Of a DNA stretch of 48,136 nucleotides, positions 31,352 to 43,600 are shown piece by piece. The DNA is taken from NCBI GenBank assembly GCA_012035135.1, contig JAAUPI010000007.1, forward strand, positions 1 through 48,136. The letters are read 5' to 3'. Positions within the stretch are counted from its first letter, which is position 1. Every line of letters begins with the position of its first letter. Below the pieces are notes generated by a model. That model did not search any database and had not been told where the DNA came from. It saw only the letters and a program-made list of their open reading frames with translations. Source of the DNA: Microcoleus sp. CSU_2_2 (lineage in GTDB: Bacteria > Cyanobacteriota > Cyanobacteriia > Cyanobacteriales > Microcoleaceae). Both the position numbers and the translations under genes were made by a program.

Positions 31352-34300
31352 ATGCTCGATCTTCCCGGCTACAAAATTTTCAGGAAAATCTATGAGAGCG
31401 ATCGATCTTTAGTGTATCGCGGGGTGCGATCGGCAGACGGCCAGCGCGCAATTTTCAAGGTACTCAAGCAAGACTATCCTACTCCAGCAGCAGTTACCCG
31501 CTATCAGCAAGAATATGAAATCATCCACAGCTTAAACATCACAGGAGTTGTCACAGCTTACAGCATAGAAAACTATCAGCGAACTTTGGCGATCGTTTTA
31601 GAAGATTTCGGTGGCGAATCTTTAAAAATGTTGATGCAAGAGCGCCATTTTACCCTCAGGGAATCTCTCGCGATCGCCATTCAAATAGCAGATATTTTAG
31701 GCGAAATTCACGCTGCAAACATTATACACAAAGATATCAACCCTGCCAACATAGTTTGCAATCGCAGCACCAACCAAATAAAAATCATTGATTTTGGCAT
31801 TGCTAGTATATTAACACCAGAAAAATTCACGCAGGAAAAACCCACCGTCAAAAATCCCAATGTTTTAGAAGGTACTCTCGCCTACATATCTCCAGAACAA
31901 ACTGGAAGAATGAACCGCTCTCTAGATTATCGCACCGATTTTTACTCTCTAGGTGCAACTCTGTATGAAATGCTAACTTGCAAGTTGCCCTTTGAAAACG
32001 CCAGCGGCATAGAATTAGTACACTGCCACATTGCCAAACAACCAATACATCCCTCCGAAGTCAATCCAGAAATTCCGATCGCAGTTTCTAGCATCATACT
32101 GAAGTTGTTAGCCAAAAATGCAGAGGAACGCTACCAAAGTGCTTGGGGCATCAAAGCTGATTTAGAAGAATGTTTAACCCAATTACAAAGATTGGAAACC
32201 ATATCGGAATTTTCCCTGGCAAGTCAAGATATTTCCGACCACTTTCAAATTCCCCAAAAACTGTACGGACGCCAGCAAGAAGTTGAAACTTTAATCGCGA
32301 CATTTGAGCGAGTTGCGGGGAACTCCACCCAAATTGTTGTGGGGCAAGGGAGGTGTGAAATGATGCTGATAGCAGGTGACTCTGGCAGCGGCAAGTCGTC
32401 GCTGGTACAAGAAATTTACAAGCCAATTATTGAAAAGCGGGGCTATTTCATTGCTGGAAAATTCGATCGAGTACAGCGAAAGGTTCCTGAAAGTGCTGTG
32501 GTGAGAGCCTTCCAGGAATTGATGCAACAACTACTAACAGAGAGTGAAGAGCAATTTCAAAAGTGGCGAGTCAAATTATTAGCTGCTCTTAATACTAATG
32601 CTCAAGTAATTATTGATGTGATTCCCGAAGTGGAATTAATTATAGGCAAACAACCTGCTGTGCCGGATTTAGGAAAATATGAATCTCAAAATCGTTTTAA
32701 TTTCGTATTTCAGAAATTCGTTCGAGTATTTTGTGCCGAAGAACATCCGTTAGTTATTTTTTTGGACGATTTGCAGTGGGCAGACCCAGCTACACTCAAA
32801 TTAATTCAACTGATGGTGACAGAGCCAATGCAAAGTCCTGCTGGCGGATTTTTTGAGGATTCAGAACCACCAATGGCGGTTAGCAAATCATCTATAGCAC
32901 CCCCAGAATATCTATTTATAATAGGAGCATATCGCGACAAAGATGTCGATTCCGATCATCCTTTGATGGTGGCGACTAAAGAATTGCAAAAAGAAGGAGT
33001 AACAGTCAATCAAATCAGATTACTTCCTTTAGAAATAGAAGACATGACTAATTTGATTGCGGAAACGTTACGCAGCGACCAAAACTCGGTAAAACCCCTG
33101 GCAGAACTGGTCAAAATAAAAACCGGGGGCAATCCTTTCTTTGTGAACGAATTTCTGAAAACGCTATACGCAGAAAACTTGATAACTTTTAGTTTTCCTT
33201 GTTGTCCCCAGTCTAATTTTGATGCTAAATCATGCCCAATTGTTGCTGCCGAATATACCGAGAATTGTGTGGAAGCTCAAGCGGGTTGGCAGTGGGATAT
33301 CGCTCAAATTGAGGAGATGGAAATTACTAATAATGTGGTGGAGTTGATGATTGGCAAATTGAAAAAACTACCGGAGTCAACGCAGCAGATTTTACGCTTG
33401 GCAGCTTGTGTGGGAACGGATTTTGACTTAAACTCGCTTTCTATAATTTGCGAAAAGTCTCCGCAGCTAGTTTTTGCTGACCTCAAGACAGCTCTTGATT
33501 TGGGTTTGATTTTGCCTGCTTGTGAGTTAAATGTTGAACTATCAAGTGTGAATTTTAAGTTTTTGCACGATCGAGTACAGCAAGCTGCTTACGGCTTAAT
33601 CGATCAAAAAGACAAAAAAATACTTCACTTACAAATAGGCTGCCTATTGTGGGATAAGTGCGAGCCAAATTTGTTGGTCGATCGCATATTTACAATTGTC
33701 GCTCATATTAATGTCGGTATCGAATATTCGGTAATTTCAACCTCTATAATTGTTGAACAAGAAGAACGAGATAAAATAGCTAATTTGAATCTGATTGCGG
33801 GTAAAAAAGCTAAGGAGGCGGTGGCCTATGATGCTGCGATCGGGTATTTAAATATAGGCAGGGGATTGCTGGCAGATTCTAGCTGGGAAAATCAGTATGA
33901 ATTAACTTTAAATCTTTATGTAGAATCAGTGGAGGTGGCGTACTTCAGCGGCGAGTTTGAGCTGATGGAAAAATTAGCTGGAACTGTGTTTCTACAAGGG
34001 AGAACTCTGCTGGATAAAGTCAAAGTTTATGAGGTAAAAATTCAAGCTTATACAGTGCAGAAGAAACAGCTAGAAGCGATCGCGATCGCCCTAGAAGTGC
34101 TCTCACAATTGGGAGTTAACTTTTCCAAAGATCCAAGTCCATTGGACATTCAGCGAGAAATGGAACAAACAGCCGCAAATTTAGCAGGGAAAAATATCGA
34201 AGACTTAATTAATTTGCCTTTGATGACATCTCCCGAACAACTGGCAGCAATGCGGATCGCAGCGAGTATAGTTCCAGCAGCATTGCACTGCGCGCCTCAA

Positions 34301-37300
34301 CTATTTGCCCCGCTGGTTTTGTCGCAGATTAATTCATCTATTCGTTACGGCAATTCACCTGTATCTGCCTTTTTTTATGCTACTTGGGGCGTGCTTGTGA
34401 GCGGCGTGTTTCAAGATATTGAAACTGCCAATAAATTAGGCTACCTAGCTTTAGAATTAAGAGATAAATTAAATATCAAAAATTTAAAATGTCGCGCTTT
34501 GTATGTAGTAGCTGCATATATTATTCATACTAAAAATCATGTTAGAGATAGTTTGTCAATGCTCCGAGAATGCTATCACATAGCAATGAAAAAAGGAGAC
34601 TTAGAAATAGTTGGCTATTGTGCCAAAGAACAATCTCAATATTCCTATTTTGTTGGACAAGAACTGACAACTCTGAAACATAAAATTGCCGACTACAGCA
34701 ACGTGCTAGCTGAACTCAAGCAATCCACAAACTTGCAGTGCAATCAAATATTTCATCAGTCAGTTCTTAACTTGCTCAGTCAGGCAGAAAATCCTTGCAA
34801 GTTATCTGGCAAAGCTTGCGAAGAAGAGCAACTGCTGCCACTGCTGGCAGCAGCAAACGATCGCACGGGACTTTACTGCTTCTATTTACACAAACTTATA
34901 CTATGTTATTTATTTGGCAATGTGCCAGAAGCACTGAAAAATGCTGGCAAATTTAGAACATATTTAACGGGAGTAACAGTTTTTTTAACAGTACCATTGT
35001 TCCATTTTTATGATTCTCTAATTGCACTGGCTGCGTATCCAGATGCCGATATATTGGAGCAAAATACTCTGCTAACAAGAGTTGATGAAAATCAGGAAAA
35101 AATGCAGAAATGGGCGGAACACGCCCCCATGAACTACTTGCACAAATTTTATCTGGTTGAGGCAGAGAAACATCGGGTGTTAGGCGAGAATTTTGAGGCA
35201 ATGGAAGAGTACGATCGCGCGATTAATTTAGCTAAAGAAAACGAATATATTAACGAAGAAGCCCTCGCCAACGAACTCGCAGCTAAATTATATCTCGGTT
35301 GGGGTAAAGAGAAGATTGCGCGAGTTTATCTGGCCGAAGCTCACTACTGTTACACTCATTGGGGAGCTAAAGCTAAAGTTGAGGATTTGGAAAAAAACTA
35401 TCCCGCATTTTTGATCCAAATTCCTGTAACAACTAGCATTACCAGTAACTGTACTACAATTACTAATATTTCAAATAGTAGTGATTCCAGCAAAATTTTT
35501 GATTTTGCAGCAGTTATGAAAGCATCTCAAGCGATCGCTAGTGAAATTGTGCTGGACAAGTTACTGGCGAAGTTGATGACAATTATGCTGCAAAATGCGG
35601 GAGCAGAAAAGGGATTTTTGATTTTAGAAAACAAAGGTAAATTATTGGTAGAAGCATCGGGGAAAGTAGATGTCGATCGCATTGATGTTTTGCAGTCAAT
35701 ACCTGTCGAAAAATGCCTGCCAATTTCCATTATTAACTATGTTGCCCGTACCAAACAAACTATTCTCAAAAGTCACGCAGCTAAAAAAGGAAATTTTACC
35801 CGCGACCCGTACATTAAAAAGCATCAATCTAAATCTATATTATGCGCACCGTTGTTGAATCAAGGGAAATTAATTGGGATGATATATTTAGAAAATAATC
35901 TCACAACTAGAGCTTTTACTGACGACAGGGTAGAGGTTTTGCAACTGTTATCGACGCAGGCGGCGGTTTCTATTGCTAATGCTAAACTCTACGCAAAAAT
36001 GCGGGAAAGTGAAAGCAAATTAACCCAATTTTTAGAAGCAGTCCCAGTGGGAATAACTGTACACAACCCCAACGGCAAAGTCTCATACATCAATCAAACC
36101 GGACAGCGGTTACTAGGTCAAACTGCTGCACCTAAAGCTACTGGTAAAAAGTTACTATCAATAGATCAAATTTATATGGCAGGAAGCGATCGCCCATGTT
36201 CTGAGGAACAACTGCCAGCTTGGCGAGCACTCAAAGGTGAAAATACGATCGCCGATCATTTAGAAGTCCGCCGAGACGGAAAAATTATTCCTTTTGAAAT
36301 GCACTCGCAACCGATTTTCGACGACAAAAATAATATTATCTATTCCATTACCGCTTTCACCGATATCACCGATCGCAAACAAGCTGAGAAAGTGCTAGCA
36401 GAGTACAATAGAACCTTAGAAACTCAAGTAGCCGATCGCACTCAAGAACTCTCGCAAGCCCTCCACAATCTGCAAGCCACTCAACAAGAACTAATTCAAT
36501 CAGAAAAAATGGCAGCATTGGGACAACTAGTTGCCGGCGTTGCTCACGAAGTAAATACTCCCCTCGGTGCGATTCGATCGTCCGTCGAAAATTTAGCCGA
36601 TTTCTTCAATCAAAATCTCTCGGAAACAGTCGATTTTTTACACAAACTGTCCCCAGAACGTTACTCAGATTTATTAATGTTGCTGGCCAAATCCGATCGA
36701 CAATCGATCGGCTTCTCCAACAGAGAAAAACGCCAACTTAAAAAAGCTTTAGTTCGGCAGTTGTCAAACAACTCGGTACAAAATGCTGAGACCGTTGCCG
36801 ACACTTTAGTTGACATCGGCATTTACGACAATATCGAATCAATGTTGCCCCTACTGCAAGACCCCAACAGCTATGATCTTTTACACCAAGCCTATCAACT
36901 CACTACCTTGGAAAAAAGTACCAATACTATTATCACAGCTACAGATAAAGCAGCAAAAGTAGTTTTTGCTTTGAAACGATATTCTCGTTACAATTGTACT
37001 GGTGAAAAGGTACTCGCTCATCTTACAGAAGGAATTGAAACTATTTTAACTCTTTATCACAATCAGCTCAAACACGGAGTCGAAGTTATCAGAAATTATC
37101 AAGTTCAAGTGCCTGAATTGCTGTGCTATCCCGACGAACTCAACCAAGTGTGGACAAATTTGATCCACAATGCGATTCAGGCAATGGACAATTGCGGAGT
37201 TTTAACAGTAGATGTGAGGCTAGAAAATGAGAGCGTACTCGTCAGCGTTACGGACAGTGGTAAGGGCATTCCCCCGGAAATTATGCCACGAATCTTTGAG

Positions 37301-37450
37301 CCGTTCTTTACCACAAAACCCCCCGGAGAAGGCAGCGGCTTGGGATTGGATATAGTGAGAAAAATCGTCGAAAAACATTCGGGTAAAATAGAGGTACGAT
37401 CGATTCCCGGTCAAACAACCTTTACCCTGTCAATTCCGATCGCAACTTAG
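31352..37450 (+). CDS. Trifunctional Ser/Thr kinase-AAA ATPase-GAF-PAS-histidine kinase
   Basis: Giant cytosolic signalling protein of 2032 residues from ATG 31352; the same frame is open from 31232, but the kinase fold starts at MLDLPGYKIF, so the extra 40 residues are doubtful. Order: Ser/Thr kinase 1-270 (HKD with Asp128, DFG at Asp147), AAA/STAND-type ATPase about 300-600 (Walker A GDSGSGKSS, Lys348; Walker B FLDDLQWAD, Asp472-Asp473), helical TPR-like region 750-1370, GAF 1425-1580, PAS 1590-1700, HisKA with His1732 (VAHEVNTPLGAIR), then HATPase with HNAIQAM, DSGKGIP and GSGLGL. An unusual segment makes the His-to-N-box distance 207 residues; the next gene has the same. No membrane helix. 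Family common in filamentous cyanobacteria; its signals are unknown. Confidence 0.9.
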   Translation: MLDLPGYKIFRKIYESDRSLVYRGVRSADGQRAIFKVLKQDYPTPAAVTRYQQEYEIIHSLNITGVVTAYSIENYQRTLAIVLEDFGGESLKMLMQERHFTLRESLAIAIQIADILGEIHAANIIHKDINPANIVCNRSTNQIKIIDFGIASILTPEKFTQEKPTVKNPNVLEGTLAYISPEQTGRMNRSLDYRTDFYSLGATLYEMLTCKLPFENASGIELVHCHIAKQPIHPSEVNPEIPIAVSSIILKLLAKNAEERYQSAWGIKADLEECLTQLQRLETISEFSLASQDISDHFQIPQKLYGRQQEVETLIATFERVAGNSTQIVVGQGRCEMMLIAGDSGSGKSSLVQEIYKPIIEKRGYFIAGKFDRVQRKVPESAVVRAFQELMQQLLTESEEQFQKWRVKLLAALNTNAQVIIDVIPEVELIIGKQPAVPDLGKYESQNRFNFVFQKFVRVFCAEEHPLVIFLDDLQWADPATLKLIQLMVTEPMQSPAGGFFEDSEPPMAVSKSSIAPPEYLFIIGAYRDKDVDSDHPLMVATKELQKEGVTVNQIRLLPLEIEDMTNLIAETLRSDQNSVKPLAELVKIKTGGNPFFVNEFLKTLYAENLITFSFPCCPQSNFDAKSCPIVAAEYTENCVEAQAGWQWDIAQIEEMEITNNVVELMIGKLKKLPESTQQILRLAACVGTDFDLNSLSIICEKSPQLVFADLKTALDLGLILPACELNVELSSVNFKFLHDRVQQAAYGLIDQKDKKILHLQIGCLLWDKCEPNLLVDRIFTIVAHINVGIEYSVISTSIIVEQEERDKIANLNLIAGKKAKEAVAYDAAIGYLNIGRGLLADSSWENQYELTLNLYVESVEVAYFSGEFELMEKLAGTVFLQGRTLLDKVKVYEVKIQAYTVQKKQLEAIAIALEVLSQLGVNFSKDPSPLDIQREMEQTAANLAGKNIEDLINLPLMTSPEQLAAMRIAASIVPAALHCAPQLFAPLVLSQINSSIRYGNSPVSAFFYATWGVLVSGVFQDIETANKLGYLALELRDKLNIKNLKCRALYVVAAYIIHTKNHVRDSLSMLRECYHIAMKKGDLEIVGYCAKEQSQYSYFVGQELTTLKHKIADYSNVLAELKQSTNLQCNQIFHQSVLNLLSQAENPCKLSGKACEEEQLLPLLAAANDRTGLYCFYLHKLILCYLFGNVPEALKNAGKFRTYLTGVTVFLTVPLFHFYDSLIALAAYPDADILEQNTLLTRVDENQEKMQKWAEHAPMNYLHKFYLVEAEKHRVLGENFEAMEEYDRAINLAKENEYINEEALANELAAKLYLGWGKEKIARVYLAEAHYCYTHWGAKAKVEDLEKNYPAFLIQIPVTTSITSNCTTITNISNSSDSSKIFDFAAVMKASQAIASEIVLDKLLAKLMTIMLQNAGAEKGFLILENKGKLLVEASGKVDVDRIDVLQSIPVEKCLPISIINYVARTKQTILKSHAAKKGNFTRDPYIKKHQSKSILCAPLLNQGKLIGMIYLENNLTTRAFTDDRVEVLQLLSTQAAVSIANAKLYAKMRESESKLTQFLEAVPVGITVHNPNGKVSYINQTGQRLLGQTAAPKATGKKLLSIDQIYMAGSDRPCSEEQLPAWRALKGENTIADHLEVRRDGKIIPFEMHSQPIFDDKNNIIYSITAFTDITDRKQAEKVLAEYNRTLETQVADRTQELSQALHNLQATQQELIQSEKMAALGQLVAGVAHEVNTPLGAIRSSVENLADFFNQNLSETVDFLHKLSPERYSDLLMLLAKSDRQSIGFSNREKRQLKKALVRQLSNNSVQNAETVADTLVDIGIYDNIESMLPLLQDPNSYDLLHQAYQLTTLEKSTNTIITATDKAAKVVFALKRYSRYNCTGEKVLAHLTEGIETILTLYHNQLKHGVEVIRNYQVQVPELLCYPDELNQVWTNLIHNAIQAMDNCGVLTVDVRLENESVLVSVTDSGKGIPPEIMPRIFEPFFTTKPPGEGSGLGLDIVRKIVEKHSGKIEVRSIPGQTTFTLSIPIAT

Positions 37451-37658
37451 CACTAGAGCAACAAAAATAAGCTGCGAACCTTTGCATCTGCACCTAATAG
37501 GCAATTGAAAGTTTTAATTGTTAATAACTAATTGTAGATCCCGCCTGCATCTATCCCAACCGTCAAGACGATCGGCGCGTTCTCAATCGCTGAACTTATT
37601 GCCCCTAATTCCTAATTCCTAATTCCTTCTTCCGCCTGTATCTACCCCCTGATTGCCT

Positions 37659-40211
37659 ATGTCAGCAAGAGTCTTCGATACCCAAAGTTTACTCCAACAG
37701 GCTCTCGACCCCAAACCACCGGTGCTGCCTCCAGACACTTCCTTAAAGGTCGCGATCGCAGCCATGAGTCAGGCCCGTGCCAGTTGCATTTTAATCGCTC
37801 AGCAGCAGCAACTGCTCGGCATTTTTACAGAGCGCGATGTTGTGAAAATAACTGCTAGCGAAATACCTTTAGAAGGCCTAGCAATTTCTGAGGTAATGAC
37901 TCTAAATCCGATCACCCTTTCCCTCGCTCAAGCGGGCGATATTTTCAGTGTATTAACCGTATTGCGATCGGCCAAAATTCGCCACTTGCCCATCACAGAC
38001 GAACCCGGAAACTTGCTCGGCACTATCACCGGCGAAAGCATCCGTCAAATCCTCAAACCGCGCGACTTGCTACACATGAGGCGCGCTGAGGAAATTATGA
38101 CCGCAGAAGTCATAGTTGCCTCAACTAGTACCTCAGTTTTAGAAGTCGCCAAAAAGATGCAAAACTACCGCAAAAGCTGCATTGTAATTTGCGGTAACAG
38201 CCATCACAAACTTCACCAACCAGTTGGCATAATTACGGAAAGAGACATTGTTAAATTCAAAGCTGCGGAACTCGATTTCGCCAGCACCAAGGCCGTCGCG
38301 GCGATGAGTTGCCCTCTGCTGCGGCTGCCACTCAAAGCTACGCTGTGGGAGGCTCATGAGTTCATGCAGCAGCACCGCATCCGACGATTGGTGGTGGTGG
38401 ATGAGGGAGGATATTTAGCCGGAATCGTGACGCAAAGTACGCTGCTGCACGCCTTAGATCCGGTAGAAATGCACGCGAATGTCCAGTTTTTAGAGCAAAC
38501 AGTTACCGAAACAACCCAGGAGTTGATCAAAGTGAACGAACAATTGCAAAAAGAAGCGCTCCGGAGAACGGAAGTAGAGGAAAAGTTGCGAATTTTAAAT
38601 GAAAATTTAGAAGAACAAATTAAACAACGAACTTTAGAATTAATTCGCGCCAACAGCCAGTTAAAACAGGAAATACAAGAGCGAGCAACCGCTGAAGCTG
38701 AAGTCCGGCGCCTTAATGCCGAACTCGAACAGCGAGTCGCAGAACGCACCGCTCAACTAGCAGCCAGCAACGAAGAATTGCAGCAAGAAATTAGCGATCG
38801 CAGACTGCTAGAAGAAAAACTACACTTTTCTGAAAGTAAAGTGCGCGCAGTTTTTGAAGCCATGACTGATATTGTACTCGTGCTCGATCGCAGAGGAAAT
38901 ATCGAAGTTTTGCCCACAAATACGGCTGCTTTTTACGAACCCGATCGCGATGTCGTCAGCCACACAATAGAACATTTATTTGACGACGAGAACCCGGATA
39001 ACTGGTGGCTGCTAATTCAGCAAGTTTTGGATACACAACAAACCCTCAATTTCGATTATAGCTTAACAGTTGGCGACCAAAAAGTTTGGTTTGCAGCCTG
39101 CATTTCTGTGTTTTCAAAAGATGCAGTTATTTGGGTTGCTCGCAATATCAGCGCTCGTAAATTAGCAGAGTCAGCCCTGTGCCAAAAAAATGAAGAATTA
39201 GCTCACACCCTTCAAGAATTAAAGCGCACACAAAAAGAACTCGTTCAGTCCGAAAAAATGGCAGCTCTCGGACAGCTAATTGCCGGAGTTGCTCACGAAA
39301 TCAATTCTCCCTTGGGGGCGATTCGATCGTCCGTGCAGAACATCGCCGATTTCTGGACAGAAAACTTGCAGAAGTTGCCAATATTCTTCCAGCAGCTTTC
39401 GCCAGAACACCAGCACAATTTCTTTGCCATCCTGCACAAATCTAGCCAAGAAATAGACACCTTATCTAGCAAAGAAAAACGTCAATTGAGAAAAGCATTA
39501 CAGCTCCAATTAGAAGCCGAAGGAATTGATGAGGCTGACAGCCTTGCTTGTACCTTATTAGATATCGGCATCTGCAATGACGTAGAACTTTTTTTAGATT
39601 TATTGAAAGACAGCAACAGTTCAACTATTTTACAAACCGCGTACCAATTCGCTACCGTACAGAAAAGCACTAAAAATATCGCTACTGCTACAGATAGGGC
39701 TGCTAAAATCGTTTTTGCATTGAAAAGCTACGCTCGCTATGACCAGTCCGGCTCAAAGGTACTCGCTAATATTACCGACGGCATTGAAACTGTTTTAACA
39801 CTTTACAACTACCAAATCAAACACGGCGTTGAAGTAGTCAGAAACTATGGCACTGATTTACCGTCTGTGCTATGCTATCCTGACGAACTAAATCAAGTTT
39901 GGACAAATTTGCTTCACAATGCTTTACAAGCGATGGGTAACAAAGGAGTGTTAAAAATAGATGTCAAGCACCAAGAAAGTGCTGTCTCAGTCAGTATTAC
40001 CGATAGTGGCAAAGGCATACCTCCAGAAATTATGCCGAGAATCTTCGAGCCATTTTTCACCACTAAACCTCCTGGAGAAGGTAGCGGTCTGGGATTGGAT
40101 ATAGTTCAAAAGATCGTTGAAAAACATCAAGGAAAACTGCTAGTAGAAAGCGTACCTAGTCAAACCACATTTACTGTATTCTTGCCATTCTCAAGCACTA
40201 ACGACAATTAA
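37659..40211 (+). CDS. CBS-pair and PAS sensor histidine kinase
   Basis: Cytosolic kinase of 850 residues; ATG 37659 is preferred over an in-frame TTG two codons earlier. Residues 5-265 hold four CBS motifs (two Bateman modules, with TERDVVK and TERDIVK), which usually bind adenylates. A long coiled coil (270-385) and a PAS domain (about 388-500) follow, then HisKA with His546 ([13 protein letters not shown]) and HATPase with HNALQAM, DSGKGIP and GSGLGL. From the H-box on it closely matches the preceding giant kinase, including the extended segment that puts 207 residues between His and N-box. A receiver gene follows after 49 bases, so a kinase-regulator pair is likely. Energy-state sensing is inferred from the CBS domains. 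Confidence 0.88.
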   Translation: MSARVFDTQSLLQQALDPKPPVLPPDTSLKVAIAAMSQARASCILIAQQQQLLGIFTERDVVKITASEIPLEGLAISEVMTLNPITLSLAQAGDIFSVLTVLRSAKIRHLPITDEPGNLLGTITGESIRQILKPRDLLHMRRAEEIMTAEVIVASTSTSVLEVAKKMQNYRKSCIVICGNSHHKLHQPVGIITERDIVKFKAAELDFASTKAVAAMSCPLLRLPLKATLWEAHEFMQQHRIRRLVVVDEGGYLAGIVTQSTLLHALDPVEMHANVQFLEQTVTETTQELIKVNEQLQKEALRRTEVEEKLRILNENLEEQIKQRTLELIRANSQLKQEIQERATAEAEVRRLNAELEQRVAERTAQLAASNEELQQEISDRRLLEEKLHFSESKVRAVFEAMTDIVLVLDRRGNIEVLPTNTAAFYEPDRDVVSHTIEHLFDDENPDNWWLLIQQVLDTQQTLNFDYSLTVGDQKVWFAACISVFSKDAVIWVARNISARKLAESALCQKNEELAHTLQELKRTQKELVQSEKMAALGQLIAGVAHEINSPLGAIRSSVQNIADFWTENLQKLPIFFQQLSPEHQHNFFAILHKSSQEIDTLSSKEKRQLRKALQLQLEAEGIDEADSLACTLLDIGICNDVELFLDLLKDSNSSTILQTAYQFATVQKSTKNIATATDRAAKIVFALKSYARYDQSGSKVLANITDGIETVLTLYNYQIKHGVEVVRNYGTDLPSVLCYPDELNQVWTNLLHNALQAMGNKGVLKIDVKHQESAVSVSITDSGKGIPPEIMPRIFEPFFTTKPPGEGSGLGLDIVQKIVEKHQGKLLVESVPSQTTFTVFLPFSSTNDN

Positions 40212-40245
40212 AAGTATTTTGCAATATTCGCGTAATTTAAATAAA

Positions 40246-40251
40246 AAGGAG
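40246..40251 (+). promoter_or_regulatory. Ribosome binding site of the receiver gene
   Basis: AAGGAG nine bases before ATG 40261. One of the clearest in the island, suggesting strong translation of the single-domain receiver relative to the kinases. Confidence 0.6.
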
Positions 40252-40260
40252 TAAAAATTA

Positions 40261-40656
40261 ATGCCCAAACCAGTAATCTTATGCGTTGACGATGAAGTCG
40301 TAGTTTTAAACAGTCTCAAAATTCAACTTAAAAAAGAGTTTGGTGACGATTACCTCTATGAAGTAGCAGAAAATGCCGATGAAGCTATGGAAATAATAGA
40401 AGAAATAAAAGAAGATGATAACGATATTTTAGTCATAGTATCTGACTGGTTAATGCCCGGTATTAAAGGAGATGAATTTCTGATTCGCGTTCACCAGAAA
40501 TATCCAAGAATTGTGAAAGTCATGCTGACGGGGCAAGCAGACGAGTTAGCCATAGAACGGGTGAAAGAGCAAGCAAATTTGCACCGCTGCTTGTACAAGC
40601 CTTGGGATGGACAAGAATTAGTAGAAACAATAAAATCTGGTTTAGCAAAAATATGA
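40261..40656 (+). CDS. Single-domain response regulator
   Basis: A 131-residue receiver with no output domain. Acidic pair CVDDE (9-12), phospho-acceptor Asp62 (VSDWLMPGIKGDE), Thr in MLTGQAD and Lys in LYKPW are all present. The final MLTGQA...KPW wording resembles receivers of RpfG or hybrid-kinase type. It is probably phosphorylated by the CBS kinase just upstream and may pass phosphate on or act as a sink. The stop codon overlaps the start of the next gene (ATGA), and the receiver of that next protein is its close relative, so duplication is likely. Confidence 0.9.
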   Translation: MPKPVILCVDDEVVVLNSLKIQLKKEFGDDYLYEVAENADEAMEIIEEIKEDDNDILVIVSDWLMPGIKGDEFLIRVHQKYPRIVKVMLTGQADELAIERVKEQANLHRCLYKPWDGQELVETIKSGLAKI

Positions 40657-43600
40657 GCAACAAACCTGTAATTATCTGCGTGGATGACGAACCAATAATT
40701 CTTGAAAGTTTAAAAATTGAGTTAAAAAAAGCTCTAGGAGAAGAACATTTAGTAGAAACTGCTGAAGGTGGCGAAGATGCCTTGGAGTTGGTGGAGGAAT
40801 TGTTGGAAGAGGGCAGCGAAATAGTAGCAGTGATTTCCGACTATTTAATGCCCAATATCAAAGGAGACGAACTGCTCAAGCAGATTCACCTCATCTCGCC
40901 AAAAACTGTCAACATCATGCTGACCGGACAAGCAGATTTGGAAGCAGTGGCAAATACTATTAAACACGCTAAATTGTACCGCTATATCTCTAAACCTTGG
41001 CATTCAGAAGACTTGAAGTTGACTGTCAAAGAGGCGGTAAACAGCTATTTCATGGAGAAGCAATTAGCGGAACAAAACGCGAAACTTCAAAAGCTGAATC
41101 AAGAATTAGAAACTTTAGTAGAAGAACGGACAGCTCAATTACGGTTGTCTCAGGAAAAGTTTGCGAAAGCTTTTCGTTCTTCTCCCAACCCGATTACTAT
41201 TACCAGACTTAAAGATGGCCGCCACCTAGAAATAAATGAGGCATTTTGCCAAACAATAGGTTATTCGGCATCAGAAATTATCGATCGCACTGCACTTGAG
41301 TTGAATATTTGGGTAAGTAAACAAGCCCGCAAAAAACTATTTGAAATGTTAAAGGAAGATGGAATAGTTCGCAACTACGAATTTGACTTTCGCACCAAAG
41401 CTGGCGAACTCAGAACCGGGCTATTGTCAGCAGAAATCATTGACATTCACGGTGAAACCTGCGTGATTTCTGTCAGTCAGGATTTTAGCGATCGCAAAAT
41501 AGCAGAAGAAAAACTCCGGGCCTCTGAAGCCTCTCTAGCGGCAGCCCAAAGAATTGCTCATGTCGGCAATTGGGAATGCGATTTGTCCGCCAACACGACT
41601 ACTTGGTCGGAAGAATTATTCCGCATTTTTGGTCTCTATTCAACCCAGACGCCACCAACATTAACTGAATTCCCCCAATACCTTCATCCTGACGATGTAG
41701 AGCAGTGGCAAACCACAACAAATGCTGCTATTGCTAACGGGGAATCCTACACATTGGAATATCGAATAGTGAGACCAAAATCTACAAATTCTGACGAGAA
41801 TTGCCCATCAGAAATAAGTGAAGTTGGCTTTATCCGCTACATAGAAGCCAGAGCCGAACCAGTGGTAAACGAACAAGGAAAAGTCATAAAGTTATTCACA
41901 ACCTTGATGGATATTACCCCTCGTAAACTGGCAGAAATAGCCTTAGCAGACAGCGAAGAAAAATACCGCCATTTAGTAGAAACATCCCAAGATATTATCT
42001 GGTCTTGTGACACTGAAGGACACATTACCTTCGTCAACCAAGCTGTAAAACAAATCTACGGTTACGAGCCAGAAGAAATGATGGGCTGTTGTTTCAGCGA
42101 TTTTTTAGCGACAGCAGCAGAAATAGATCGCAATTCCGAAGTTCAGCGGCGCTTGCTGACAGGAGATTCTGTCTTGCAATACGAAAGTATAGTATTAGCA
42201 AAAGACGGTCGATCGATTGACGTAAATACGAAGGCGATCGCGCGCTTGGACGCAGAGGGAAACATCACAGGTACAACGGGCACGGCCAGCGACATTACTG
42301 AGCGCAAACAAGCAGAAATAGCCCTGTTGCAAGCAAAAGAAGAAGCCGATCGAGCTAACAAAGCCAAAAGCGAATTTCTCTCGAACATGAGTCACGAATT
42401 GCGAACCCCCCTCAATGCAATTCTCGGTTTCAGCCAACTGCTCGCCCGAGACCCAGCCCTAAGTTCGCAGCAACAGCAACACCTAGGAATCATCACCCGC
42501 AGCGGCGAACATTTGCTCGATCTGATCAACAACATTCTGCAAATGTCCAAAATCGAAGTCGGGCTAGTGACAGTTAATAACAGCACCTTCGACCTTTCCA
42601 AAATGTTGGAAAACACAGAACAAATGCTGCGGTTGCAAGCCGAAAAAAAAGGGTTACAGTTAATATTTGACTGCGCGAATAACCTGCCTCAATATGTAGA
42701 AACAGATGAAAGTAAATTGCGCCAAATTTTAATTAATATTATCGGCAACGCGATCAAATTTACATCCGAAGGCGGAGTCAATTTAAGACTAAAAAAGGAG
42801 CCGTTAAGAAGTCAGGCTGAAGTCGATAGCCAGCCCATGAATGCTTGCTATTTGCTGTTTGAAGTAGAAGACACGGGGCCGGGAATTTGCCCAGAAGAAA
42901 TGGACAGCTTATTTCAACCTTTCGCGCAAACAGAAAGCGGGCGAAAAGCTCAAGAAGGAACGGGTTTGGGCTTGCCGATCAGCCAGCAGTTCGTACAGTT
43001 AATGGGAGGAGAAATGACTGTAACTAGCAGCATCGCTCATGGCAGCATTTTTAGATTTGATGTTAAAGTTTGCATCCCCGATGCAGTTGAAATTCAGGTA
43101 GCTAAAACAGCTGGCCGCGTCGTCGGTATCGCACCGGGACAGCCAGAATACCGCATTTTAGCGGTTGACGATCGCCTGGAAAGTCGCCTACTCTTAGTCA
43201 GAATGCTATCATCCCTCGGCTTTGCAGTTCGCGATGCCGAAAATGGTTCCGAAGCTGTTGAATTGTGGTCGAGTTGGGAACCTCACTTGATTTGGATGGA
43301 TATGCGGATGCCGGTGATGGATGGCTACGAAGCGACGAAACGCATTAAAGAACATTTAAAAGGTCAAGCAACGGTAATTATTGCTCTAACAGCAAGTGCT
43401 TTTGACGAGGAAAGATCGCTGATTTTGTCGGCAGGTTGCGATGACTTTGTAGCGAAGCCTTTTCGAGAAAAAGTGATTCTCGAAAAGATGGAAAAACATC
43501 TGGGAGTTCGCTATATTTACGATCGGGAAGCTTCGCCAATTGCCGAAAATAGCTGGGTTTCTGCTTCTGCTTCTGCTTCGCTTACCGACGACATGGCAAC

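Noticed and set aside
40602-40652. Upstream start for the first hybrid kinase
   Set aside because: It would lie wholly within the receiver gene; ATG 40653 with a four-base overlap aligns with the receiver N-terminus.
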